Shown one piece after another: positions 49,499 to 59,089 of a stretch of DNA of 64,000 bases. This DNA comes from an uncultured Draconibacterium sp. (lineage in GTDB: Bacteria; Bacteroidota; Bacteroidia; Bacteroidales; Prolixibacteraceae). The translations under genes and the position numbers were made by a program. The first letter of the stretch is position 1, and every line of letters begins with the position of its first letter. The notes beneath the pieces were generated by a model. It ran no database searches. It worked only from the letters and a program-made list of their open reading frames with translations, and was not told the origin of the DNA. The stretch covers positions 3,939,001 to 4,003,000 of the forward strand of contig NZ_OY781464.1 in the NCBI RefSeq assembly GCF_963676735.1. The letters are read 5' to 3'.

Positions 49499-50710
49499 TT
49501 AGTCTAAAGTTAGTTCAATTTCAGCAGAAAAATACTGATTCAGGTCGTTGCGTTCATTCAACGTTTTCCAAACAGTAGAAACCGATCTTTTTACTTTTCC
49601 GTTAAAAACAACTTCACCCTTATATTCAACTGTAATTTTTTTATCAAGGTCCAGCATCAAATCGTTTAAACGAACAACGACATGGTTAACCAATTCCGCT
49701 TGCTCAATACGTATTGTTTGTCCGTTAATTACCGCCACAAGCTCGGCATCTTTTACTGCCTCATTTGCAGGCACTGCCAACCAGTAAAAACGATGGTGTG
49801 TTACGCCACTTTGTTTCCACACTACTTTTTGGGGATAGGCCTTTCGGCTAAACTGACCCATCCAATTAAATGCAGCGGTATCTTTTCGCTCCATCCAATG
49901 CCCCATTCCTTCATAAACATCTACTTTATGCACATAGCCTTCCGGGTCATTTTTTTGCAATTCATCTAATTTTTCGCCCCATTCGGCAGCAATCGTATTT
50001 CGATTATAAGCACTGTCCTCAGCACCCATCTGAATGGCAAAAGGCAGGTTTCTTAATCCAAGTGGCGATGCGTCATTTGGGTGTCCGGCCATCATTGCAG
50101 CACCGGCCAGCCAATCTGCCATTCGTGGTGCCAGCTGATAGGTTCCGTCTCCACCGGCAGAATAACCGGTTAAATATACCCGGTTGGTGTTAAGGTCTTC
50201 GTAGGCATCGGCCAACTGAATAAAACGCTCAAAAAATAAATCGATATGCTCCTGATGCCAGAGGTTCCAGGTGTTAGTTGGAGCTCGTGGTGCCATATAA
50301 ATTCCCTCGGCTGGCTCGTACAGTTTTTTCTGATTCGCCCACTGCTTGTCGTTCAGTGCTGGCGGAGCATTACCACCTCCGTGCATCGAAATATAAAGGC
50401 TCCAACCTTGGGGCGGTTTTTTACCAAATTTTTTATATTTAAACTGAAGCTGATAATCGTCTAAAACCAACGTTTCGGTTTCCCATTCTGCTCTGTACTT
50501 TTCTTTTAATTCATTACTGAGGTATGCACTAATAAGTTGAGCCGCCAGTTCACTCTCCCCTACCGATACGGCCTCATTTAATCCGGTAATATTTTCAGGG
50601 TTTTCTGTTAAGAATATTCTTAACGACTGAATTTGTTCTGAATCTTCAGGCGATTTACTATTACAACCTAAGAAGGCAATTACAACCGCCAATAAAAAAA
50701 AAGCTTTCAT
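49499..50710 (-). CDS. Alpha/beta-hydrolase fold lipoprotein, esterase-like
   Basis: A 403-residue exported lipoprotein. The ATG at 50710 gives a signal peptide and the lipobox FLGC (Cys16); the seven residues before this are not needed. A hydrolase domain follows residue 100: MHGGGNAPP is a likely oxyanion loop, YLTGYSAGGDG contains the nucleophile Ser of GxSxG, and GMGHWMERK carries the His. The domain resembles PHB-depolymerase/LpqC-type esterases that act on polymer or feruloyl esters. The C-terminal 80 residues form a separate beta domain. It is followed by the LD-carboxypeptidase gene. Confidence 0.78.
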   Translation of the reverse strand: MKAFFLLAVVIAFLGCNSKSPEDSEQIQSLRIFLTENPENITGLNEAVSVGESELAAQLISAYLSNELKEKYRAEWETETLVLDDYQLQFKYKKFGKKPPQGWSLYISMHGGGNAPPALNDKQWANQKKLYEPAEGIYMAPRAPTNTWNLWHQEHIDLFFERFIQLADAYEDLNTNRVYLTGYSAGGDGTYQLAPRMADWLAGAAMMAGHPNDASPLGLRNLPFAIQMGAEDSAYNRNTIAAEWGEKLDELQKNDPEGYVHKVDVYEGMGHWMERKDTAAFNWMGQFSRKAYPQKVVWKQSGVTHHRFYWLAVPANEAVKDAELVAVINGQTIRIEQAELVNHVVVRLNDLMLDLDKKITVEYKGEVVFNGKVKRSVSTVWKTLNERNDLNQYFSAEIELTLD

Positions 50711-50746
50711 TGATTTTCTTTTTACTATCATTTTTGAATAATTGAG

Positions 50747-51400
50747 TTATGCCGTTAAAATCTCGTAAAGTTCATCCACATCTTCGGCAAAATAATCAGG
50801 ATTGGCAGCTCGCAGCTCCTCCTCATTTCCGAAACCATAACCAACAGCAAGTGTTGAAATGGCGTTTTTTCTACCACCGTCAATATCATAAACAGTATCG
50901 CCAACCACTATTATTTCTTTTGATGGTACCAACTGTTGCATCGAAAGCACTTCCTCGATTATTACATCTTTTGTTGCCTTTTTAGCATGGTAATCGGCGC
51001 CTTTTAGCTGAATAATGTAGCGGTCCATTTCAAAATGCCGGATAATTTTATTGGCAAATTTTTCGAGCTTGGCCGTTGCCACATACATCTTTTTACCTTG
51101 TGCATCCAGCTCGGCCAGCAATTCCATAATTCCATCATACGGATCGTTCTGGTGCCAACCATTTTCTCCGTAAAACTCCCTAAAATATTCAACTGCCAGT
51201 TTGGTATCGCGCTCGCTTAGCCCAAAATGTGTTTGAAAACCCCATTGCAGCGGAGGGCCAATAAATCGTTCAAGGATATTTTCATCGTAACCATCAACAT
51301 GCATTTGCTGCAAAGCATATTTTAACGAGTTTTTTATACCCTGAGTGTTATCGGTAAGTGTACCGTCGAGATCAAAAATTATGTGTGAAAAGATTCCCAT
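50747..51400 (-). CDS. HAD-family phosphatase, phosphoglycolate phosphatase-like
   Basis: A 217-residue HAD-superfamily enzyme. The four motifs are FDLDGTLTDN (motif I, nucleophile Asp), VATAK (motif II Thr), Lys in ADYHAKKATK (motif III) and VGDTVYDIDGG (motif IV). The alpha-helical cap is of subclass IA, as in phosphoglycolate phosphatase and pyrophosphatase PpaX. The precise substrate is unknown. It lies upstream of the esterase lipoprotein on the same strand and is divergent from metG. Confidence 0.88.
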   Translation of the reverse strand: MGIFSHIIFDLDGTLTDNTQGIKNSLKYALQQMHVDGYDENILERFIGPPLQWGFQTHFGLSERDTKLAVEYFREFYGENGWHQNDPYDGIMELLAELDAQGKKMYVATAKLEKFANKIIRHFEMDRYIIQLKGADYHAKKATKDVIIEEVLSMQQLVPSKEIIVVGDTVYDIDGGRKNAISTLAVGYGFGNEEELRAANPDYFAEDVDELYEILTA

Positions 51401-51454
51401 TTCTTTAAAATTTATGCGAAGGTAATAGTTTTAAAATTGCTCCCTTAATTTTGT

Positions 51455-51462
51455 TATCTTTG
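51455..51462 (+). promoter_or_regulatory. Promoter -7 box of metG
   Basis: TATCTTTG followed by CAGC is a full match to TAnnTTTG, 30 bases before the metG ATG. A TTG at 51437-51439 is a possible but closely spaced -33 element. Confidence 0.75.
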
Positions 51463-51492
51463 CAGCCCTAAAAATCATTTGAAATTAGAACA

Positions 51493-53526
51493 ATGAGTAA
51501 GTTCAAACGTACGCTGATAACAACAGCACTACCTTATGCCAACGGCCCAATTCATATTGGCCACCTTGCCGGAGTTTATGTTCCTGCTGATATTTATGCG
51601 CGTTACCTTCGCCTAAAAAAGGAGGATGTAATAATGATTGGCGGATCTGATGAACACGGCGTGCCCATTACTTTAAAAGCCAAAAACGAAGGAATTACAC
51701 CGCAGGATGTGGTTGATAAATTTCATGGAATAATTAAAGATTCGTTTGAAAAATTTGGCATTTCGTTTGACGTTTACTCACGCACCAGTGCACCTGTTCA
51801 CCACGAAACAGCTTCGGAATTTTTTAAGAAACTTTACGACGAAGGAAAATTCGTTGAAAAAACCTCAGAACAGTATTACGACGAGGCTAATAACCAATTT
51901 CTTGCCGACCGCTACATTGTAGGTACCTGCCCAAAATGCAGTTTCGAAAAAGCTTATGGCGACCAATGCGAAAGCTGTGGAACGTCGTTAAGCCCAACCG
52001 AATTAATTAATCCAACTTCAACCATTAGCGGAAACCAGCCGGTATTGAAAGAAACCACGCACTGGTACCTGCCACTCGACCAATACGAGCCCTGGTTAAA
52101 AGAATGGATTCTGGAAGGTCACAAAGAATGGAAGACCAATGTTTACGGGCAGTGTAAATCGTGGATTGACAGTGGCTTGATGCCTCGTGCCGTTACCCGC
52201 GACCTCGACTGGGGTGTACCCGTTCCGGTGGAAGGTGTTGAAGGCAAAGTATTGTACGTGTGGTTTGATGCGCCTATCGGTTATATTTCGGCAACAAAAG
52301 AATTAACCGAAGACTGGGAAACCTATTGGAAAGATCCGGAAACCCGCATGCTGCATTTCATAGGAAAAGACAATATTGTTTTCCACTGTATTATTTTCCC
52401 GAGCATGTTGAAAGCTGAAGGAACATTCAACTTGCCTGAGAACGTACCGGCAAACGAGTTTTTGAACCTTGAAAATGATAAAATTTCAACCTCAAGAAAC
52501 TGGGCCGTTTGGTTGCACGAGTACCTGGAAGAATTCCCGGGGAAAGAGGATGTATTAAAATATGTTTTAACCGCCAACGCGCCGGAAACAAAAGACAACG
52601 ATTTTACCTGGAAAGATTTCCAGAACCGCAACAACAATGAACTGGTAGCTGTTCTCGGAAACTTTGTAAACCGGGCGCTGGTGCTTACGCAAAAATATTA
52701 CAACGGAATTGTACCGGAGCGCGGTGAGTTAAGCGACTACGACAAAGAAGCCCTGGCAGAAATTGCAAATATTAAAGGCGAGGTTGAAAAAAGTATCGAC
52801 AGCTTCCGTATTCGCGAATCATTGAAAAATGCCATGGATTTGGCTCGTTTGGGGAACAAATATTTAGCCGATCAAGAGCCATGGAAAGTGGTTAAAGCCG
52901 ATGCCAAACGCGTTGAAACCATCATGAATATCTGCTTGCAGATTACCGCCAATCTTACTATTTGCCTTGAGCCCTTCCTACCATTTAGCATGGAAAAACT
53001 ACGTGGTTTTCTGAACCTTGAAAAAATGGATTGGGAAAAACTGGGAGATACCGAATTGTTGCCAAGCGGCCACAAAGTAAACAAGCCGGAGTTACTTTTC
53101 GAAAAAATTGAAGACAAAGTAATTGAAGCACAGCTGCAAAAACTGGCCGACACAAAAAAAGCCAACGAAATGGCTGAAGCCACTGCTGCACCTGCAAAAG
53201 AAAATATCGAGTTCGACGACTTTGTAAAAATGGACGTTCGGGCCGGTACAGTTATCGAATGCGAAAAAGTGGCCAAAACCAAAAAGCTGCTGAAATTAAG
53301 AATTGACACGGGAATTGACCAACGCACTGTTGTTTCGGGCATTGCCGAATATTATAAACCGGAAGAATTGATCGGAAAACAGGTTTCTATTTTAGTAAAC
53401 CTGGCACCAAAAAAGTTGCGCGGAATAGAATCGCAGGGAATGATACTATGTGCTGAAAATGCTGATGGAACATTGTCGATCGTTTCGCCGGACAAGGCTG
53501 TTAAAAACGGATCGGAAATACGATAA
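51493..53526 (+). CDS. metG: Methionyl-tRNA synthetase
   Basis: A 677-residue class I synthetase that charges tRNA-Met. The HIGH motif lies at 21-24 (PIHIGHLAG), the zinc knuckle is CPKCSFEKAYGDQCESCG (Cys pairs), and the KMSKS equivalent is KISTS at 330-334. The anticodon-binding helix bundle follows, and a C-terminal tRNA-binding domain (FVKMDVRAGTVIECEKVAKTKKLL and LRGIESQGMILCA, in parts) makes this the long, dimerising form. The start follows a strong promoter. The stop is followed by a terminator. Confidence 0.98.
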   Translation: MSKFKRTLITTALPYANGPIHIGHLAGVYVPADIYARYLRLKKEDVIMIGGSDEHGVPITLKAKNEGITPQDVVDKFHGIIKDSFEKFGISFDVYSRTSAPVHHETASEFFKKLYDEGKFVEKTSEQYYDEANNQFLADRYIVGTCPKCSFEKAYGDQCESCGTSLSPTELINPTSTISGNQPVLKETTHWYLPLDQYEPWLKEWILEGHKEWKTNVYGQCKSWIDSGLMPRAVTRDLDWGVPVPVEGVEGKVLYVWFDAPIGYISATKELTEDWETYWKDPETRMLHFIGKDNIVFHCIIFPSMLKAEGTFNLPENVPANEFLNLENDKISTSRNWAVWLHEYLEEFPGKEDVLKYVLTANAPETKDNDFTWKDFQNRNNNELVAVLGNFVNRALVLTQKYYNGIVPERGELSDYDKEALAEIANIKGEVEKSIDSFRIRESLKNAMDLARLGNKYLADQEPWKVVKADAKRVETIMNICLQITANLTICLEPFLPFSMEKLRGFLNLEKMDWEKLGDTELLPSGHKVNKPELLFEKIEDKVIEAQLQKLADTKKANEMAEATAAPAKENIEFDDFVKMDVRAGTVIECEKVAKTKKLLKLRIDTGIDQRTVVSGIAEYYKPEELIGKQVSILVNLAPKKLRGIESQGMILCAENADGTLSIVSPDKAVKNGSEIR

Positions 53527-53612
53527 AAGATAATAAGTGCCAACATAGCGTTGGCGCTTTTCCGTAAGGTTTCTTGCCGCACTGGCGGGTAGAAAACTTA
53601 CTCAACATATAT

Positions 53613-53644
53613 AACCGCTTTTGTACGCAAGGGCGGTTTTTTTT
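53613..53644 (+). terminator. Terminator of metG
   Basis: AACCGC (53613-53618) pairs with GCGGTT (53633-53638), followed by a long T-run. It faces the convergent membrane protein gene. Confidence 0.75.
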
Positions 53645-53663
53645 ATAAACCGTAGCTTACTAA

Positions 53664-54164
53664 TCAAACAATCACAAAAAACAACACTGCTAAAAGCAAG
53701 AGAATAAAAAGAATAAATTGGTTACGAACAAACAATCCCAGGAGAATGAGAATCTCGACTTCCTCGTTCATCGGGGTAGCTAACTCAATAGTCCCCTTAT
53801 CTTTTGATACAAACTCGTGTGAATTAAAAGTAATAATTTCAGCGCCGTTGTATTTCCAGCTCCACCGCGACTGCCAAAAATTTTTCACCTCCAACTCAAA
53901 ACGTTTTCCGTTTATCACCACATCGCTTCGCGGATTAAAAACATTAACCATTACCGTAGCCAGAAGAGCCATGCTATTGCCGTCAAAAATCTCAAGTTTT
54001 GATAAGAAAAACTCGCGGTTAAGGGTAAAATAGCGCCCTTTAATAATCGCTTGTGCTTTTGAGCTAAGCATGTTTTCCCAGTCGATTTTTCCAATCTGCT
54101 CGTCACCCTGCATGATTTCCAGCTTCGACCCAAATATTTGCTTACTCCACTTTAGCTTCTCCAT
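53664..54164 (-). CDS. Membrane-anchored protein with tubby-like beta domain
   Basis: A 166-residue protein. The N-terminal 130 residues have alternating beta-strand pattern with WSKQIFGSKLEIM, NGKRFELEVKNFWQSRWSW and EIITFNSHEFVSKDKG, a layout that recalls a LURP-one/tubby-like barrel, although I am not certain. A hydrophobic C-terminal segment (FILFILLLLAVLFFVIV) anchors it in the membrane. No function can be assigned. It lies downstream of the FAS1 genes on the same strand, past a terminator. Confidence 0.6.
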   Translation of the reverse strand: MEKLKWSKQIFGSKLEIMQGDEQIGKIDWENMLSSKAQAIIKGRYFTLNREFFLSKLEIFDGNSMALLATVMVNVFNPRSDVVINGKRFELEVKNFWQSRWSWKYNGAEIITFNSHEFVSKDKGTIELATPMNEEVEILILLGLFVRNQFILFILLLLAVLFFVIV

Positions 54165-54262
54165 ATAGAATAACTTCTTTTTGAAAAATGCAATTTATGA
54201 AAATTAAGAGTAAAAATTCCATGAAAAAAACAGCTTCATTCTAATTTTAGATTCTTTAACGT

Positions 54263-54296
54263 AAAAAAACCGGATTCATCTGAAACCGGTTTTTTA
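54263..54296 (-). terminator. Bidirectional-looking terminator of the FAS1 gene
   Basis: AAAACCGG (54266-54273) pairs with CCGGTTTT (54286-54293). The minus strand has TTTTTTTAC after the stem, so it ends the 54339-54863 gene. Confidence 0.85.
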
Positions 54297-54338
54297 TTAT
54301 GGTCAATCATTTAATATGCCATGGCGTTTTGGCAAATC

Positions 54339-54863
54339 TTAGTTGCAACCACCTGATTTCTCAGCTGGAACCAAGACTTTATCTATAACGTGAATCACTC
54401 CGTTTTTACCGGCAATATCGGCTGCTACAACTTTACTGTCGTTTATTTTTACACCTTCGTTCAGGTCTACCTTAATTTTTTTCCCGTTTAAGGTTTCAAC
54501 CGATGTGTTTGATAAATCGCTCGACATTACTTTGCCTGAAACTACATGGTAAGTAAGAATAGGTGTTAACTGCTCTGCTGTTAAATCACTCACTCCGTTT
54601 ACTCCAAGCTCTTTAAACAACGAGCTAAAAGCATCGTTTGTTGGTGCAAATACGGTAAAAGGACCATCGGCACTTAAAGCTCCGGCCAAATCGGCTTTGG
54701 TAACTGCTTCAACCAGGATTGAAAAATCAGGGTTTGAAACAGCTATCTCTACTACGGTTGACGACGAAGTATCGCCACTCTTTTTAGCTTCTGAGTTGAA
54801 TGCGAAGCCAACGGTTAGCACTGCTACCAATACAATCGAGAAAAATTGTTTTACTGTTTTCAT
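54339..54863 (-). CDS. Secreted single-domain fasciclin (FAS1) protein
   Basis: A 174-residue exported protein. The signal peptide is cleaved near SEAK (about residue 26). A single FAS1 domain fills the rest: VVEIAVSNPDFSILVEAVTKADL, GPFTVFAPTNDAFS (H1 region), LTPILTYHVVSGKVMSSDL (with the YH motif) and NGVIHVIDKVLVP (H2). The C-terminus ends SGGCN. FAS1 domains mediate adhesion or matrix contact. It lies directly downstream of the four-domain FAS1 lipoprotein, and its sequence resembles the last domain of that gene, so it probably arose by duplication. Confidence 0.92.
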   Translation of the reverse strand: MKTVKQFFSIVLVAVLTVGFAFNSEAKKSGDTSSSTVVEIAVSNPDFSILVEAVTKADLAGALSADGPFTVFAPTNDAFSSLFKELGVNGVSDLTAEQLTPILTYHVVSGKVMSSDLSNTSVETLNGKKIKVDLNEGVKINDSKVVAADIAGKNGVIHVIDKVLVPAEKSGGCN

Positions 54864-54951
54864 TTTCTTTTTATTAAAGGTTTACAATTTATTTGTTTGT
54901 CGGGGTCAGGATGCTGCTTTAAGCAACCACCCCGACCACATTATTCTATTT

Positions 54952-56742
54952 TTATTCCGGAATTAATACTTTGTCGATTACATGTACTACGCCGTTTGCA
55001 GCCTGAATATCGGCAGCTATTACATTGCTGTCGTTAATTTTTACACCTGAACTCAGGTCAATCGAAATGCTTTTTTCGGCATTTAGTGTACCTACAGTTC
55101 CGGCACTTAGGTCGGTCGACAATACATTACCTTGTAACACATGATAAGTAAGAATTGGTGTTAATTGCTCTGCGGTAAGGTCTTCAATTCCCGAAATTTC
55201 GAGTGCAGCAAACAAGTCAGCAAACGCATCGTTGGTTGGTGCGAACACCGTAAATGGTCCTGCTCCGCTTAAGGCATCTACCAAACCGGCTTTAACAACT
55301 GCGCTAACCAGTGTACTAAAGTTATCGTTGTCAATAGCAATGTTAACTACTGATGGTGGCAGGATTACTTTGTCCACCACGTGGATTACTCCATTGTCGG
55401 CCGCAATGTCGGGCGCTGTAACCATGGTGTTTTTGTTAATATAAACCCCGTTATCAACCGTAATGTACATTGACACATTGTTACCACTAAAGGTGGAAAG
55501 TGTTGGAAAATAACCCGATGAAAGATCAGTTGACATTGCTTTGCTTCCTATAACATGGTAGAGCAGAATATCGGTTAAGGTTTCAACCGGTATATCGTCT
55601 AATGAACTGGCTCCTAAATCTGAAAGAAGCGCCGCAAAAGCATCGTTGGTTGGTGCAAATACTGTAAGTTCTGCCTCATCATCCGCTACAGCTCCTACCA
55701 GGTCAGCTTTCATCAGCGCCTCAACCAGAATTGAAAACTCCGAATTGGCCACAGCAATATCGGCTATGGTATTCGATTTTTGCATTTCAGGAACCAACAC
55801 GGCATCAATAACATGTACAACACCGTTCGTCCCCTGTATATCTGTTGCAATTACTTTTATGGTTCCATTCAGCATTACCTCATTGTCAATGGTAACATTA
55901 AATTTTTGTCCCGACACCGCTTCTACTTCACCAGCCGAAAGCTCGGTTGACAATACATTGTCGCCAACAACATGGTAAGTTAAAATTGATGCAAGATCTT
56001 CATTTCCTACTTCATCAAGACTTGTTATTTGAAGTGCGGCAAACAACGCAGCAAATGCATCGTTGGTTGGTGCGAATACGGTAAATGGCCCTTCACTACT
56101 TAAGGTCTCAACCAGGTCGGCCTTCACTACAGCACTCACAAGCGATGAAAAATCATCGGAATATGTGGCGATATCTACAACCGAAGGCGGAAGTAAAACT
56201 TTGTCAATAATATGAATAACTCCATTTGAAGCCATTACATCGGCAGTGGTAACATTGGCATTATTAATCATTACACCATTGTCAACTTTTACAAGTAATG
56301 AAAGCGCCGTATTATCGGGCGAACCGGTGTTTAAGGTTGGTACTGCTCCCGATTCAAGGTTATTGGAATAGGCCAAATCGCCAACAACATGGTAAGTTAA
56401 AACTGATGCAAGTGTTGCAGCATCCAAATCATCCAGGCTACTTGCGCCCAAGTCGGTTAATAAAGCAGCAAATGCAGCATCGGTTGGTGCAAATACGGTA
56501 ATGTTTTGCTCGGTGCTTAAAAATTCTGCCAAACCTGCTTTTTGGGCAGCCTGCAGTAACACACTAAACGAACCGGCTTCAGCCGCTACGTCTACAATCG
56601 ATTTTTCCATAGGTTGTTCGGGCATTGGCTCATCGTCATCGTCGTTGCACGAGCTTAATGTAAAAAGCCCAACAGTTAACAACAATACAGTTGTCAGATT
56701 AAATACTGATTTCATTTTTTCAAAGATGTTTTTCGTTTTCAT
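54952..56742 (-). CDS. Lipoprotein with four tandem fasciclin (FAS1) domains
   Basis: A 596-residue surface or periplasmic lipoprotein. The lipobox is LSSC, followed by an acidic run (NDDDDEPMPEQ). The first ATG (56742) or the one nine codons later (56715) may be used. Four FAS1 domains of about 139 residues follow, each with FAPTNDAF-like (or FAPTDAAF) and TYHV or LYHV motifs, and NGVIHVIDKVL- or NGVVHVIDAVL-type ends. The DNA repeats with a period of about 414-419 bp. A conserved upstream element (56841-56949) is shared with the small secreted protein at 61504-62094. Confidence 0.92.
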   Translation of the reverse strand: MKTKNIFEKMKSVFNLTTVLLLTVGLFTLSSCNDDDDEPMPEQPMEKSIVDVAAEAGSFSVLLQAAQKAGLAEFLSTEQNITVFAPTDAAFAALLTDLGASSLDDLDAATLASVLTYHVVGDLAYSNNLESGAVPTLNTGSPDNTALSLLVKVDNGVMINNANVTTADVMASNGVIHIIDKVLLPPSVVDIATYSDDFSSLVSAVVKADLVETLSSEGPFTVFAPTNDAFAALFAALQITSLDEVGNEDLASILTYHVVGDNVLSTELSAGEVEAVSGQKFNVTIDNEVMLNGTIKVIATDIQGTNGVVHVIDAVLVPEMQKSNTIADIAVANSEFSILVEALMKADLVGAVADDEAELTVFAPTNDAFAALLSDLGASSLDDIPVETLTDILLYHVIGSKAMSTDLSSGYFPTLSTFSGNNVSMYITVDNGVYINKNTMVTAPDIAADNGVIHVVDKVILPPSVVNIAIDNDNFSTLVSAVVKAGLVDALSGAGPFTVFAPTNDAFADLFAALEISGIEDLTAEQLTPILTYHVLQGNVLSTDLSAGTVGTLNAEKSISIDLSSGVKINDSNVIAADIQAANGVVHVIDKVLIPE

Positions 56743-56840
56743 GATTCTGATTTTAAGTGATTACAATTTTTTCTGTTTTCGTTTTCTGAAATTGTTCTCT
56801 TGTTTTCATTTTGTTTAACGATTACTAATACAATCTTAAA

Positions 56841-56949
56841 CATTTTTTGTTTATTTTTTTATGTTTTTTATTAAACACCTAAACCACATATTTCTCTTTC
56901 ATCCCTTTACTATTAGGGTTTTTCGTTGCTTTGTTAATTTTTGTTAATT
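56841..56949 (-). promoter_or_regulatory. Conserved three-block regulatory element of the FAS1 lipoprotein
   Basis: Block 1 is CATTTTTTGTTTAT (56841), block 2 TATTAAAC (56869), block 3 two back-to-back copies of TTTGTTAATT (56929). The same words occur in the same order upstream of 61504-62094 (62154, 62182 and 62240), with spacings of 28 and 60 versus 28 and 58. It lacks a standard TAnnTTTG box on the minus strand, so another sigma factor or an activator may be involved. Confidence 0.55.
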
Positions 56950-57189
56950 TATCGAGAGCCATATAAATATTAATACCTATTAAGAATAAATAGCGAATCA
57001 CTCAAGCTGAATTTACTCGCATGATTTGGGCAATTTTTATATTCATCCAGATAGTATTTAATACAGCCTTTTAATTGAATTGCCATTTAAGTTTTACCAC
57101 AACCTTAATTCAAACCCCTGATTAATATGATTTTTGTTAACATTCATCAAAAAGCATTGCGATATTGAGGTTCAAATGGTTAAAAGCTC

Positions 57190-57197
57190 TAATTTTG
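57190..57197 (+). promoter_or_regulatory. Promoter -7 box of mutA-mutB
   Basis: TAATTTTG followed by CCG is a full match to TAnnTTTG, 29 bases upstream of the mutA ATG at 57227. Confidence 0.7.
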
Positions 57198-57226
57198 CCG
57201 TTCGATTTTCAAAAACTACTAATAGT

Positions 57227-59089
57227 ATGTCAGATAAAGAGCAAAAACTGTTCACCGATTTTGCACCCATCACCACAGAGGAGTGGGAAGCAAAAATTAA
57301 TGCCGACTTAAAAGGCAAAGACTACGAACGTGCATTGGTTTGGAAAACTTACGAAGGATTCAATGTGCGTCCGTATTACCGTCAGGAAAACCTTGCAGGA
57401 AAAGACTACCTGGAGAGCTTACCGGGAGAATTTCCGTATGTGCGGGGAAACAATAAAACCAACAACGATTGGTTCATTCGTCAAAACATTTTTGTTACCG
57501 ATTTTGAAGAAGCAAACAAAAAAGCGCTGGAAGTGCTTGGAAAAGGCATTACCTCGCTTGGATTCCTTTTCAGCGATTGTGGTTCGGTTACCAAAGAAAG
57601 CCTGGGAGTGTTGCTAAAAGACATTTGTCTGGAAGCAGCCGAAGTAAACCTGGTTTGTTCTTGCGATAATAACGATTGTGCTGAAACTTTTGCAGCTTAT
57701 GTGGCAGAAGGAAAATGGGATAACGATAATGTGATTGCTTCGGCATCGCTCGACCCAATCGGAACTTTTGTTTTAAAAGGAAAACTGGAAGAAGATGCAG
57801 TAAAAAAACTTGTTCCGGCTGTTGAGGCTGCAAAAGCTGTTAAAAATTTCCGCGTAATTGGCGTTCACGGAAAATTCTTCGCAAACAGCGGGTCATCAAT
57901 CGCTCAGGAGTTGGCGTTTTCACTGGCTCAAGGAGCGGAGTACTTAACACAATTAACCGAAGCCGGTGTTAGTGTTGACGATGCAGCCAAAGCGATCAAA
58001 TTCAACATGGGTATCAGCAACAACTATTTTATGGAAATAGCCAAGTTGCGTGCCGGCCGACTTTTATGGTCGAAAATTGTTGAAGCTTACGGACCGGAAT
58101 GCAAATGTTCTGCAAAAATGATCGTTCACAGCGAAACCAACCGTTTCAACAAAACCGTTTACGATCCGTATGTAAACATGTTGCGTACTCAAACCGAAGC
58201 AATGTCGGCCACCTTAGGAGGCGCACACTCGGTAACCGTACTTCCTTTTAACGCTATTTACGAAGAAACTACTCCGTTCTCGGAGCGTATCGCACGTAAC
58301 CAGCAGATCCTGTTAAAAGAAGAATCGCACTTTGATAAGATTGCCGATCCTTCAGCAGGTTCGTACTACATTGAAACACTTACTGAAGCCTTGGCCGATC
58401 AGGCATGGGAGCTTTTCCTTGCTGTTCAGGACTTAGGTGGTTTTATTGCTGCTTTTAAAGAAGGATTTATTCAGGCTGAGGTTAAAGCAATGGCTGCTGA
58501 CCGTGATAAAAAAATCGCTCAGCGCCGTGAAAACCTGTTAGGAACTAACCAGTTCCCTAATTTCACTGAAGAGATGAAAGCTGATTTCGATGGTTCGTTG
58601 TTTGAAGCTGTTGACTTAACTGCAGAAGGTGCTGAAGTGGAAACACTAAAACCTTACCGCGGTGCTCAACCATTTGAAGCCTTGCGTTACACTACCGATA
58701 TGTACGCGCGCGAAAACAAACGCCCGTTGGCATTTATGCTTACCATGGGTAATCTTGCTTTCCGCAAAGCACGTGCACAATTCAGCTGTAATTTCTTTGC
58801 AGTTGCCGGTTTCGACGTACAAGACAATAACGGATTTGCAACAGTTGAAGAAGGTGTTGCCGCAGCAAAAGCAGCAGGCGCCAACATTGTTGTAGTTTGT
58901 AGTTCGGATGATGAGTATGCTGAGATTGTTCCTGCAGTAGCTGAGCAATTGAGTGAAGAAATTCTGGTAGTTGCCGGAGCTCCTGCTTGTGCAGACGAGT
59001 TGAAAGCAAAAGGTATCACCAATTTCATTCATGTTAAAAGCAACATACTTGAAGAGTTAAAAGCATATCAATCAAAATTGGGAATTTAA
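57227..59089 (+). CDS. mutA: Methylmalonyl-CoA mutase small subunit
   Basis: A 620-residue beta subunit of the cobalamin-dependent mutase that interconverts succinyl-CoA and methylmalonyl-CoA. The start MSDKEQKLFTDFAPITTEEW is chosen because the promoter lies just before it and the longer frame has no similarity. The N-terminal KINADLKGKDYERALVWKTYEGFNVRPYY, the NMGISNNYFMEIAKLRAGRLLW segment and ADPSAGSYYIETLTEALA match the family TIM barrel. The C-terminal B12-like domain lacks the DxHxxG cobalamin motif, as expected for the non-catalytic subunit. It is followed by mutB after a 68-bp gap. Confidence 0.95.
   Translation: MSDKEQKLFTDFAPITTEEWEAKINADLKGKDYERALVWKTYEGFNVRPYYRQENLAGKDYLESLPGEFPYVRGNNKTNNDWFIRQNIFVTDFEEANKKALEVLGKGITSLGFLFSDCGSVTKESLGVLLKDICLEAAEVNLVCSCDNNDCAETFAAYVAEGKWDNDNVIASASLDPIGTFVLKGKLEEDAVKKLVPAVEAAKAVKNFRVIGVHGKFFANSGSSIAQELAFSLAQGAEYLTQLTEAGVSVDDAAKAIKFNMGISNNYFMEIAKLRAGRLLWSKIVEAYGPECKCSAKMIVHSETNRFNKTVYDPYVNMLRTQTEAMSATLGGAHSVTVLPFNAIYEETTPFSERIARNQQILLKEESHFDKIADPSAGSYYIETLTEALADQAWELFLAVQDLGGFIAAFKEGFIQAEVKAMAADRDKKIAQRRENLLGTNQFPNFTEEMKADFDGSLFEAVDLTAEGAEVETLKPYRGAQPFEALRYTTDMYARENKRPLAFMLTMGNLAFRKARAQFSCNFFAVAGFDVQDNNGFATVEEGVAAAKAAGANIVVVCSSDDEYAEIVPAVAEQLSEEILVVAGAPACADELKAKGITNFIHVKSNILEELKAYQSKLGI

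Larger units (their letters stand above)
56743..57226. other. Divergent region between FAS1 lipoprotein and mutA
   Basis: This 484-bp region holds the conserved block set (56841-56949) of the FAS1 gene and the mutA promoter at 57190-57197. A dyad CCCT-N8-AGGG (56902-56917) lies next to the repeated TTTGTTAATT element. No gene is seen. Confidence 0.65.

Noticed and set aside
54952..56742. Mobile or tandem non-coding repeat
   Set aside because: The period of about 417 bp equals one FAS1 domain and lies inside a continuous reading frame.
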